The notes beneath the pieces are model-generated. The model was not told where the DNA came from. It made no database searches and worked only from the letters and a program-made list of their open reading frames with translations. Shown here piece by piece: positions 1-8,275 of a stretch of DNA of 64,000 nucleotides (position 1 is its first letter; the number at the start of each line of letters is the position of its first letter). Both the position numbers and the translations under genes were made by a program. The stretch comes from Corynebacterium durum. GTDB taxonomy: Bacteria; Actinomycetota; Actinomycetes; Mycobacteriales; Mycobacteriaceae. The stretch is from assembly GCF_030408675.1 (NCBI RefSeq), contig NZ_CP047200.1, positions 1,612,001-1,676,000 of the forward strand. The letters are read 5' to 3'.

Positions 1-2
1 CC

Positions 3-530
3 CATGTTGACTCCCACAACAACACTGACAACGCAGCAGACGCACACGGCAAGGCCATCACGCTAGTGACGTGGAAAGAACGTCCTGAGCTTGGTGAGGT
101 AGCCTCCGTTGTTGCTGATCAACTCCGCGAAGCCGGATTCGAGGTAAACGTGGTGGTGCGTGACTATAAGTCCATGGAACCAGCGCTGCTGGGTGGTGAA
201 TATGATGCCGTGATTGGCTCCCGCAACTACCAGTCCGGGGCAGCGGACCCTGTGTCCTTCCTGGCATCTGACTACACATGCGAAGGCTCCTACAACCTGT
301 CGCGGTACTGCAACCCTGAGATAGATGAGGCCATCGCTAAGGCCGATGGCACCACCGACAATGAAGAACGGTACACGCAGGCAGCAGAGGTTGGAGCAAA
401 GATCGTGGGCGACAATGCCGTCATCCCGCTTGCACATGAGTACTCCATCAACGCTTACAACACTGTCTCCAATCTAAACTTTGATCCCTTTGAGCGCCTG
501 CTCGTCACCAAAGACACTGCCCACTCCTAA
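3..530 (+). CDS. Peptide ABC transporter substrate-binding protein, family 5 (C-terminal part, cut by window start)
   Basis: C-terminal 175 residues of an extracytoplasmic solute-binding protein of the DppA/OppA/NikA family (SBP_bac_5), which captures peptides or similar ligands for the permease downstream. The frame is open from the first bases of the window, so the GTG at 66 is an internal Val and the true start lies outside. Visible family features are the conserved strand-helix pattern around VASVVADQLREAGF, the segment with YDAVIGSRNY, and a late block with YCNPEIDEAIAKAD, typical of the C-terminal lobe. The fused permease follows 19 bases later on the same strand, so they probably form one operon. 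The ligand cannot be assigned from this fragment. Confidence 0.85.
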   Translation, partial: HVDSHNNTDNAADAHGKAITLVTWKERPELGEVASVVADQLREAGFEVNVVVRDYKSMEPALLGGEYDAVIGSRNYQSGAADPVSFLASDYTCEGSYNLSRYCNPEIDEAIAKADGTTDNEERYTQAAEVGAKIVGDNAVIPLAHEYSINAYNTVSNLNFDPFERLLVTKDTAHS

Positions 531-549
531 CTGACTATGCCTGCGTGAT

Positions 550-2292
550 ATGCCTACTCGACCTTTCACCCGTTTCAGTGGCGCACTTACCTCACTGCTG
601 CTTGTGGCATCATCGCTCCTGATCACGGCACTTCTGCCGTGGTTAGGAAACCGCGATCTTGCCCTCGCCGTGTTTCGGGCACGTGAAGCTGAACGTGATC
701 CCGACCCGGAGATACTGGAAGCGATTCGAACCGAACTCGACCTACCCACCAATCCTGCTGAAGGTGTGATGGAATGGTTGCGCGGCGCGATCACTGGGGA
801 TTTTGGCGTTAGCTGGGTTGACCCCAGCCGAAACGCGGCCGACGTGGCACTGGGAGGATTCGGTGTCTCTTTCACCCTCGCGGCGCTATCTACTGGAACC
901 GCTGTCATACTGTCCTGGTTCTTGGTGTGGCCCCGGCTGCGCAGCATTGTTCGCGGCACCGCTACACGTTCCTCAGACATCATGGGAATGGCGTTACTAG
1001 GCACCATCCCAGAGTTTGTCCTAGCCGTTGTGCTGCTTGTATTGTTTGCCCTGCGGCTCAGGATCTTTCCAGTGAGCGGTTTTTCCAGCTACACACATAT
1101 GGTCTTGCCCACTCTCGCATTGGCACTTCCTTCGGCAGGGTTGCTCGGGCGAGTATTGCTGATCACCATTGATGGCATTGGCCGGGAAGAATGGGTGCGG
1201 GTATGGCGACGAGGCGGGGTTTCGCCACGCCAGCTCTATCGCGCGATATCGATCCGCGCGGCGGGAACCATCGCCCCGCAAGTGGTGCTGTTTTTGGCAG
1301 GAACACTCGCTTCCACAGCCTTAGTGGAACAAACATTTAACATTGCGGGCCTCGGGCGGAGTGCGGTGACAGCCGCACTGGATCAAGATGTACCCGTACT
1401 TCAAGTCATCGTGCTGACAATGGTGATCGTCGGTATTGTCGCTGGTTCCGCAGCGCACTGGCTGCGCATGTGGATTCTCGGCCCGCTACTCAAAGCTCAA
1501 GGAAACTATGCCTCCTACTCGGTGGTGACCGCTCGGCCACATGGCACAATCCCCTTTCTTGTAGTCTGCATTCCTTTCCTTTCAGTATTGCTCGCCATGG
1601 TGCTGACTCGTCCAACCTTGGATGTTGAGGCACGACTGCAGGCACCTTCCGCGCAGCATTGGCTAGGCACCGACCAACTGGGCCGCGACCTGCTGGCGCG
1701 CTTAGCTGACGGCATGGTCTACACCATCGGGGCGTCGATACTTGTGACCGCCATCTGTGCCCTCCTCGGGTTTGGAGCAGGGTTATCGGGGCGATGGGCC
1801 GCACGGCTGGGCGACACCCTCAATGCACTACCCATCATCCTTGTGGGCCTAGTACTCGCAGGCGTGTTCGGCAGATCGATCATGACCGCCGCCATCGCAG
1901 TGATTGTCGTCGGCTGGATCCCCTTAGCCGCACACACCTCCACAGTAGCTGCCGAAATCCGTAAATCCGGTTACTACACTTGGGCACAACTACAAGGGGC
2001 GTCGCGCACACGACTCGTGTGGTGGCATCTTGTGCCCAACGTTTTACCAGCCGTTGTGCGTCACGCCGCCAGCCGTGTTGCACACAATGCGCTTGCGCTG
2101 GCGGGTCTTGGATTCCTTGGTCTCGGTGCCCCACACGACTCACCAGAATGGGGCGTGGTCCTCTCCGAATCCATCCGATACGCTGAACGCGCACCATGGA
2201 TGATGGCAGCACCTACCGTCATGCTCATGCTCTTAGGTGTCGCCGCAGCGTTAGCCACCGACACAACCATCAGGTTACGCTGGAAAACGTGA
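550..2292 (+). CDS. Fused two-domain peptide ABC transporter permease (DppB-DppC-like)
   Basis: Inner-membrane channel of a peptide-type ABC importer. In 580 residues it carries two permease domains that are normally separate proteins: a DppB-like half (about 1-310) and a DppC-like half (about 330-580, with the GTDQLGRDLLARL motif usual in DppC). Each half has an EAA-type cytoplasmic loop for docking the ATPase (near SPRQLYRAISIRAAG and WAQLQGASRTRLVWWHL). Hydrophobic segments occur throughout. It follows the binding protein by 19 bases. No ATPase gene lies downstream, so it must be upstream of the window or elsewhere. The stop codon overlaps the GTG of the helicase. Confidence 0.85.
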   Translation: MPTRPFTRFSGALTSLLLVASSLLITALLPWLGNRDLALAVFRAREAERDPDPEILEAIRTELDLPTNPAEGVMEWLRGAITGDFGVSWVDPSRNAADVALGGFGVSFTLAALSTGTAVILSWFLVWPRLRSIVRGTATRSSDIMGMALLGTIPEFVLAVVLLVLFALRLRIFPVSGFSSYTHMVLPTLALALPSAGLLGRVLLITIDGIGREEWVRVWRRGGVSPRQLYRAISIRAAGTIAPQVVLFLAGTLASTALVEQTFNIAGLGRSAVTAALDQDVPVLQVIVLTMVIVGIVAGSAAHWLRMWILGPLLKAQGNYASYSVVTARPHGTIPFLVVCIPFLSVLLAMVLTRPTLDVEARLQAPSAQHWLGTDQLGRDLLARLADGMVYTIGASILVTAICALLGFGAGLSGRWAARLGDTLNALPIILVGLVLAGVFGRSIMTAAIAVIVVGWIPLAAHTSTVAAEIRKSGYYTWAQLQGASRTRLVWWHLVPNVLPAVVRHAASRVAHNALALAGLGFLGLGAPHDSPEWGVVLSESIRYAERAPWMMAAPTVMLMLLGVAAALATDTTIRLRWKT

Positions 2293-4829
2293 ACCTGACC
2301 CAGATGCTGCCTGACCTGTCCGAGGTCCCCGAATCCCTGCTTGATGAGTCCATTTTCGATTCATTCCTCGCTTGGACACGGGACCACGGGATCACCCTCT
2401 ACCCCGCGCAAGAGGAAGCAGCTTTAGGAATCCTGGCCGGAGACAACGTCATCCTGGCCACCCCCACCGGGTCTGGAAAATCCATGGTCGCCATCGCCGC
2501 ACATTTCATTGCCATGGCGCGCGGCCAACGCTCCTTCTACACCGCCCCCATCAAAGCACTAGTCAGCGAAAAATTCTTTGCGCTCTGCGACATCTTCGGC
2601 CCCGAATCAGTAGGCATGATGACAGGCGATGCCACCGTCAATGGTAGCGCCCCCATTATCTGCGCCACCGCCGAAATCGTGGCCAACATTGCGCTTCGCG
2701 ACGGCGTAAACGCGGCCATCGATCAAGTCATCATGGACGAGTTCCACTACTATTCCGAACCCGACCGCGGGTGGGCATGGCAAGTACCCCTGTTGGAACT
2801 CAACCGAGCGCAGTTTCTCCTCATGTCTGCCACCCTGGGCGACACCACATTCCTAGAAAAAGACCTCAGCGACCGCACCGGCCGAGTCACCACCCTCGTC
2901 GCAGGCACAGAACGACCAGTCCCCCTCGAATTCTCCTACGTGTACACACCCGTTCACGAAACCATAGAAGAACTCCTAACCGGCGGCAAAGCACCCATCT
3001 ACGTGGTGCACTTCACCCAGCGCGATGCTATCGAACGTGCGCAGTCGCTCACCTCCATGAGGATCATCACCCCCGAGGAAAAGGAAAAAATCGCCGCCGA
3101 GATTGGGGATTTTCGCTTCACCACCACCTTCGGCCGTACACTCTCATCACTCCTACGCAAAGGCATCGGCGTGCACCACGCTGGCATGCTGCCCAAGTAT
3201 CGACGCCTCGTAGAAAAACTCTCCCAGACAGGGTTGCTGAAAGTCATCTGCGGCACCGACACCCTCGGCGTCGGCATCAACGTACCCATCCGCACCGTCC
3301 TCATGACAGGGCTCACCAAATTTGACGGCACCAAACAGCGCATGCTCAAGTCCCGCGAATTTCACCAAATAGCCGGACGAGCTGGGCGCGCCGGGTACGA
3401 CACAGTAGGCACCGTAGTGATTGAGGCACCCGACCACGAAATTGAGAACTACCGACTCCGCGCCAAAGCTGGTCAGGATCCTAAAAAGCTCAAAAAACTC
3501 CGCAAAAAGGCTGTTCGACCAGGTGAAGTAACCTGGACGGAAAACACTTATAAGCGCCTCACCTCGGCTGCCCCAGAGCCACTGCACAGCCAGTTCCGGG
3601 TAAGCACCTCCATGCTGTTAAACGTGATCGCCCGTCCAGGAAACGGGTACGAGCATATGAAGAAACTACTGCGCGGAAACCACGACACCCGAACAAAACA
3701 AAATCAAGACATCCTTACAGCAGTGGAACTGCTCCAAGGCTTAGTGAGGGCAGGAATCGTGGAAAAGGCAGAAGGCGGCACGGACGCAGCAGGACGCCCC
3801 TACCATTTAGTAGAAGAACTCCAGCGAGATTTTGCTCTCAACCAGCCATTAGCACCCTTCGCATTGGCCACACTCGAACTGTTAGATCGCGAATCAGACA
3901 CCTACGCACTTGATGTGATAAGCATCTTTGAGTCAATTCTGGACGACCCCCGCCAACTGCTCGTCGCGCAGCAAAAAGCCGAACGAAGTGAAGAACTCGC
4001 CGCGCTCAAAGCAGACGGTGTGGACTACACCGAGCGAATGGCCATCATCGAAGAGATCACCTGGCCCAAACCCCTTGAGGATCTCCTAGAAGATGCCTTT
4101 GATGTCTACACACAGGGACATCCATGGGCGCGTGAATTCGAACTGAGTCCCAAATCGGTTGTGCGCGACATGATCGAACACGCCATGACGTTCTCCGATC
4201 TCATTGCCACCTACGGTCTCGCCCGCTCCGAAGGTGTGGTGCTGCGCTACCTCACTGATGCGTGGCGGACCCTGCAGCATTCTGTGCCGCAGGACTACCT
4301 GACAGAGGAATTGGAAGACATCATCGTGTGGCTGGGGGAACTCGTGCGCCAGGTGGACTCTTCCCTGGTGGACGAGTGGGCGCATATGGCCGACCCTGAT
4401 GCCCCCATCTCTAAGGAAACACTGGCACGTGAACTGGCCTTCGGTGTGGAAGATCCCACTGCGCTGACAGCCAACACCCGCGCTTTCAGCATCATGGTAC
4501 GCAACGCCATGTTCCGCCTCGTAGAACTCTTCGCGTACGAAAAAGAAGATCAGTTGGAGGCTTTAACCAGCTACCTTGACGACGCCCCCGACTTCGGTGC
4601 CGGCATGGATGCTTACTTTGATGAATATTCCGATATGGACACTGGTCCTGCCGCCCGTGGACCCGAATACTTCCGTCTGAACAAAACCGGACGGATGTGG
4701 ACTGTGCGGCAAATAATGAAAGACCCCGAAGGCGACAATTCATTCGCTTTCGAGGCCATCATTGATTTGGATGCGTCTGATGAGGCTGGTGAGGTGCGTT
4801 TCGCGTCCCTCACCCTCGACCACACATAA
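2289..4829 (+). CDS. DEAD/DEAH-box superfamily II helicase with DUF3516 C-terminal region
   Basis: Probable ATP-dependent RNA helicase of 846 residues. Walker A is ATPTGSGKS (57-65), Walker B is DEFH (150-153), and motif VI reads QIAGRAGRAGYD. The long C-terminal half matches the actinobacterial DUF3516 helicase type as I recall it. I chose the GTG at 2289: it overlaps the permease stop by four bases (GTGA), and residues upstream of it read like the permease 3' end in another frame. The overlap implies translational coupling to the transporter, though the functions are unrelated. The exact RNA substrate of this family is unknown to me. Confidence 0.85.
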   Translation: MNLTQMLPDLSEVPESLLDESIFDSFLAWTRDHGITLYPAQEEAALGILAGDNVILATPTGSGKSMVAIAAHFIAMARGQRSFYTAPIKALVSEKFFALCDIFGPESVGMMTGDATVNGSAPIICATAEIVANIALRDGVNAAIDQVIMDEFHYYSEPDRGWAWQVPLLELNRAQFLLMSATLGDTTFLEKDLSDRTGRVTTLVAGTERPVPLEFSYVYTPVHETIEELLTGGKAPIYVVHFTQRDAIERAQSLTSMRIITPEEKEKIAAEIGDFRFTTTFGRTLSSLLRKGIGVHHAGMLPKYRRLVEKLSQTGLLKVICGTDTLGVGINVPIRTVLMTGLTKFDGTKQRMLKSREFHQIAGRAGRAGYDTVGTVVIEAPDHEIENYRLRAKAGQDPKKLKKLRKKAVRPGEVTWTENTYKRLTSAAPEPLHSQFRVSTSMLLNVIARPGNGYEHMKKLLRGNHDTRTKQNQDILTAVELLQGLVRAGIVEKAEGGTDAAGRPYHLVEELQRDFALNQPLAPFALATLELLDRESDTYALDVISIFESILDDPRQLLVAQQKAERSEELAALKADGVDYTERMAIIEEITWPKPLEDLLEDAFDVYTQGHPWAREFELSPKSVVRDMIEHAMTFSDLIATYGLARSEGVVLRYLTDAWRTLQHSVPQDYLTEELEDIIVWLGELVRQVDSSLVDEWAHMADPDAPISKETLARELAFGVEDPTALTANTRAFSIMVRNAMFRLVELFAYEKEDQLEALTSYLDDAPDFGAGMDAYFDEYSDMDTGPAARGPEYFRLNKTGRMWTVRQIMKDPEGDNSFAFEAIIDLDASDEAGEVRFASLTLDHT

Positions 4830-4846
4830 GCTGTGCGCTAATCGGA

Positions 4847-5371
4847 TTAGCTGGCAGACTCAATCTGCACAGCCTGGGCCACACCCTGCATGGTGGCGGC
4901 GACCTTGATGGCCTCCCACACCTGCTCCTTGGTCAGCCCTTCTTGGCGAACTACCTTGTCATGTGCAACAGAGCAGTGCTCACAACCATTGATAGTTGAT
5001 ACAGCCAGGCTCCACAACTCAAAATCGGATTTTTCCACACCGGGGTTGGAGATCACATTCATGCGAAGGCCCATCTTGACCTGGGCATAATCAGATCCAA
5101 GGTAGCCCTTGGCGCGGTAAGCCACGTTGTTCATGGCCATGATAGAGGCAGCAGCGAGCGCAGCATCAAACGCAGCATCGGACAGGTGCTCCTTAGCCTC
5201 GTCAGCAACCTCGGAGAACACGGCGTCGTTACGCGTGGCAGCAGCAGAGGCGAGGAACGTTCCCCACAGTTGTTGCTCGCTGAGCTCAGTGGAGCGGGTA
5301 AGCGTGCCAAGATTGAGTTTCAGGTCCTTGGCATACTCGGGGAGGCTGGACTTCAGGTTATCGATCGACAT
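4847..5371 (-). CDS. ahpD: Alkyl hydroperoxide reductase AhpD
   Basis: Peroxidase-system adaptor of 174 residues, the family's normal length. The CEHCSVAHD segment gives the catalytic CxxC pair at C130 and C133, the same positions as in Mycobacterium tuberculosis AhpD, where it relays electrons from lipoamide-linked enzymes to AhpC. Its ATG directly abuts the TAA of ahpC with no spacer, so the two are co-translated. OxyR is encoded divergently upstream of ahpC, which points to peroxide control. Confidence 0.95.
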   Translation of the reverse strand: MSIDNLKSSLPEYAKDLKLNLGTLTRSTELSEQQLWGTFLASAAATRNDAVFSEVADEAKEHLSDAAFDAALAAASIMAMNNVAYRAKGYLGSDYAQVKMGLRMNVISNPGVEKSDFELWSLAVSTINGCEHCSVAHDKVVRQEGLTKEQVWEAIKVAATMQGVAQAVQIESAS

Positions 5372-5968
5372 TTACTTCAGACCTTCCTGCAGTTCTTCCA
5401 TCTTGTTGATGTTCTTGGTCGGGTCGTTCTTCTGCCAGTTGCAGGCACAGACCTCTTCCGACTGAAGGGCATCAAGAACACGCAGCACCTCATCGACGTT
5501 GCGGCCAACGGCATCGGGTGTCACTGAGACGAACTGAATGATGCCATCGGGGTCAATGATGAAGGTGGCACGGTCGGCGACGCCATCAGCGTTTTCCACG
5601 CCAAGAGCCTTAATGAGGTCATGCTTGATGTCGGAGAACATCGGGAAGGGCACGGTCTTCAGCTCGGGGTGGGTTGCACGCCAGTTGAAGTGGGAGAACT
5701 CGTTATCCACGGAGCCGCCAAGGATCTGGGCATCGCGGTCTTGGAACTCCTCATCCAGCTTGCCAAACGCAGCGATTTCGGTGGGGCAGACAAAGGTGAA
5801 GTCCTTCGGGTAGAAGAACACAACCAGCCACTTTCCTGGGTAGGAGCTGCTGGTAACGGTCTCAAAGTAGTCCTCCGGCTGCGATGCCTCAACATCATGC
5901 AGGTCACCACCCTTCAACGCGGTGAGAGAGAACTCAGGGAATGTATCGCCAATGGTCAGCAGTGCCAT
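5372..5968 (-). CDS. ahpC: Alkyl hydroperoxide reductase AhpC (peroxiredoxin)
   Basis: Thiol peroxidase of 198 residues that reduces hydrogen peroxide, organic peroxides and peroxynitrite in the cytoplasm. The peroxidatic Cys is C61 in the motif FTFVCPTE. C-terminal Cys residues C174 and C176 (EVCACNWQ) match the three-Cys arrangement of actinobacterial AhpC. I chose the ATG at 5968 because AGGAGG sits 6 bases upstream (complement of 5975-5980); the open frame continues further but without family similarity. First gene of ahpC-ahpD, divergent from oxyR. Confidence 0.96.
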   Translation of the reverse strand: MALLTIGDTFPEFSLTALKGGDLHDVEASQPEDYFETVTSSSYPGKWLVVFFYPKDFTFVCPTEIAAFGKLDEEFQDRDAQILGGSVDNEFSHFNWRATHPELKTVPFPMFSDIKHDLIKALGVENADGVADRATFIIDPDGIIQFVSVTPDAVGRNVDEVLRVLDALQSEEVCACNWQKNDPTKNINKMEELQEGLK

Positions 5969-6151
5969 GGGGTGCCTCCTTATACAGACAACCAAGAAAG
6001 TATGTTCAGTGATACGCGCCACGATCATCGCCCTCATCGCACAGAAAGCCTGCTCAGAATGGCCGACACCATAGCGCTCACACAAAGTATGCACGAACAA
6101 CCCCAGGCCGTCAAAAGGTAAATCTTTTGGGTGTGTTATATAGTAATAGGC
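5969..6151. promoter_or_regulatory. Divergent ahpC / oxyR promoter region
   Basis: This 183-base spacer must hold both promoters and the OxyR operator. On the plus strand TATAGT at 6139-6144 is a good -10 hexamer only 7 bases before the oxyR ATG, suggesting a leaderless oxyR mRNA. I did not find a clear long palindrome that could be called the OxyR site; LysR-type sites are often degenerate. Confidence 0.5.
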
Positions 6152-7114
6152 ATGAGCAATAAAGAGTACCGCCCCACCCTTGCGCAACTCCGAACGTTCG
6201 TGACTATCGCCGAAAACAAACACTTCGGCACCGCCGCCGCCAAGCTGGCTATTTCCCAGCCCTCACTGTCTCAGGCACTTGTTGCCTTGGAAACTGGATT
6301 AGGCGTGCAGCTCATTGAGCGTTCCACACGGCGTGTCATTGTCACCCCCTCCGGTGAGGCGCTACTCCCCTACGCCAAAGCGACTCTTGACGCCGCTGAA
6401 GCCTTCCTCTCCTACGCACGCGGTGCTAACGGCAATCTCAGCGGACCACTCACCATCGGCATGATTCCGACCATTGCTCCCTACATCCTTCCTAACCTTT
6501 TGCACCTCATTAACGCAGAGCTGCCCGAACTAGAGCCACGCATCGTTGAAGACCAAACCAAACATCTCCTTGAACAACTTCGCGACGGCCACATTGACCT
6601 AGCAGTATTAGCAGTGCCCACCGACCAACCTGGACTCATTGAAATACCGCTGTACACGGAGGATTTTGTAGTGGTAGTCCCTCACGACCACAAACTAGCG
6701 GGACGAGACGACTTGACTATCGACGCTCTTCGTGGCCTCAACCTACTGCTTCTTGACGATGGGCATTGCCTGCGCGACCAGGTTGTTGATCTGTGCCGAA
6801 GCGCCGATTTCACCCCCGATAACCGCAATACTGCTGTTACCCGCGCAGCCAGCCTAGCCACAGTGACCCAGTGCGTATCAGGCGGGCTAGGATCCACACT
6901 GATCCCCCTAAGCGCTGTCGCAGCAGAATGCCAGCGCGACAGCCTAGCCATCGCTCAATTTAACCCCGCTGTCAACGCATCCCGCACCATCGGCCTAGTC
7001 TATCGAGGCTCCACCTCACGGACCGACGAGTTTGCTACCTTTGGCACGTTGATCACACGCGCTTACCAAGACAGCATTGCTGACGTAGTTAAACCAGCGA
7101 CACTGGCAAGTTAA
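6152..7114 (+). CDS. oxyR: LysR-type peroxide sensor OxyR
   Basis: Transcription regulator of 320 residues. The N-terminal winged helix-turn-helix (about 8-66) contains FGTAAAKLAISQPSLSQALV. The effector half carries C206 and C215, the same nine-residue spacing as the redox pair C199/C208 of E. coli OxyR, so disulphide sensing of peroxide is likely. Start taken at ATG 6152; an upstream in-frame GTG at 6131 would add seven atypical residues. It is divergent from ahpC-ahpD, its expected target. In some corynebacteria OxyR is a repressor of peroxide defence; the sign here cannot be told. Confidence 0.93.
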   Translation: MSNKEYRPTLAQLRTFVTIAENKHFGTAAAKLAISQPSLSQALVALETGLGVQLIERSTRRVIVTPSGEALLPYAKATLDAAEAFLSYARGANGNLSGPLTIGMIPTIAPYILPNLLHLINAELPELEPRIVEDQTKHLLEQLRDGHIDLAVLAVPTDQPGLIEIPLYTEDFVVVVPHDHKLAGRDDLTIDALRGLNLLLLDDGHCLRDQVVDLCRSADFTPDNRNTAVTRAASLATVTQCVSGGLGSTLIPLSAVAAECQRDSLAIAQFNPAVNASRTIGLVYRGSTSRTDEFATFGTLITRAYQDSIADVVKPATLAS

Positions 7115-7121
7115 CTAACTT

Positions 7122-8090
7122 CTATGAAGTGAGTAGTTGAATCTGTCCTCTACTCATCTGGCGATACGCATATGACAACGCCAGAAAAGAGACAGGCAGC
7201 GTAGCGATAAGCCCAATCCCACACAGAAGAGAACCAACTACATTAGCAGGACCAATAACAATCCACAGCAGTAGAAGAGGAAAGAAGTTACGAATAGAAT
7301 CAGACAGCGCCTGACCAATACACGACGCAATGGTGCCACGACCATCAAGCAGGTAAAACGGGACCATTGACACCAATATAGAAATCACCGCCACGACCAC
7401 AACAGCTAAGCAACCTGCAATAATGATTGCCATGAACGGTGGTGGGGTGGCCGCGGTATCGACCATGAATAACATCGCTGCTACTGGCACAAAGATCGTC
7501 ACCAAATACCATAGGAAAAGTAGCATGGTAGTAATAACCAGCCGTTGGCCACGCATAAAGTCCCCAAAAGGAACAATCCCTCTATCCATCTGCTGTAGCG
7601 CACCATTGACGCCTAAAGCTACCCCGTAGGACAAAGGAAGGGTGAACACAAAAAGCATGACGCTCGTCGACATATTACCCACCAGAGGGGCAAAAAGTGA
7701 ACTCAAAAACATCCCTCCCCGGTACACGACGTAAATACCCACGAATAATAATGCACCAATGAGCCACGAAGTCCCGTTCCGCATTACGGCAGAAAAACCA
7801 TACTGAAGCGCATCAGCAACGCTTAGCTTGCCATCCCCCTGCCCGAAAGTCAGAGGGGGACCCGCCTGAGCATGATAGTACTGGTTGCCATATGACGCAT
7901 AGGAGCTACTTCCCTGCTCAGTGTAGGACTGATGCCCATAACCTTGAGCACCGTATGGTTGTTGTTGATGCTGTCCTCCCTGCTGAGCGTTAGGATGCGC
8001 ATGCGGTCCGTAAGGATAGTAGTATCCTTGCTGAGGCTGCTGTGAATTCTGCGAGTTCTGCCCATCAGGATGTTCTGGTGTCTGCGCCAC
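7122..8090 (-). CDS. Multi-pass membrane protein with Gln/Tyr/Gly-rich N-terminus
   Basis: Unknown function, 322 residues. The first ~95 residues are low complexity, rich in Q, Y, G, P and H (for example QQGYYYPYGPHAHPNAQQGG), and lack a signal peptide. After a conserved-looking stretch (LSVADALQYGFSAVMRNG) come about six hydrophobic segments. The layout resembles actinobacterial membrane proteins with disordered cytoplasmic tails. Start is GTG at 8090 with a weak AGGAA upstream; no in-frame ATG is available nearby. It converges on oxyR with only 7 bases between. Confidence 0.7.
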   Translation of the reverse strand: MAQTPEHPDGQNSQNSQQPQQGYYYPYGPHAHPNAQQGGQHQQQPYGAQGYGHQSYTEQGSSSYASYGNQYYHAQAGPPLTFGQGDGKLSVADALQYGFSAVMRNGTSWLIGALLFVGIYVVYRGGMFLSSLFAPLVGNMSTSVMLFVFTLPLSYGVALGVNGALQQMDRGIVPFGDFMRGQRLVITTMLLFLWYLVTIFVPVAAMLFMVDTAATPPPFMAIIIAGCLAVVVVAVISILVSMVPFYLLDGRGTIASCIGQALSDSIRNFFPLLLLWIVIGPANVVGSLLCGIGLIATLPVSFLALSYAYRQMSRGQIQLLTS

Positions 8091-8275
8091 GGCTACATTC
8101 CTGTCTTTAACATATGGTCGTACGTATGAAACCTCGTACCAAATATACCTTGTAATTTTTTAAATGAAAGCACCATGCAGCCCATCACCACCACCAGCTA
8201 CAGCACATATGCATATCGCTTCACCGCCGTTGTGCGCGTAAATCACATTACATACACTACGATGATTGGCTAGTT

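Noticed and set aside
2196-2288. Longer N-terminus for the helicase
   Set aside because: It lies wholly inside the permease gene, reads as a His/Arg-rich shadow, and the GTG at 2289 gives a normal start.
6000-6130. OxyR operator of the mycobacterial type
   Set aside because: No convincing match to a long dyad was found, so no site was assigned.
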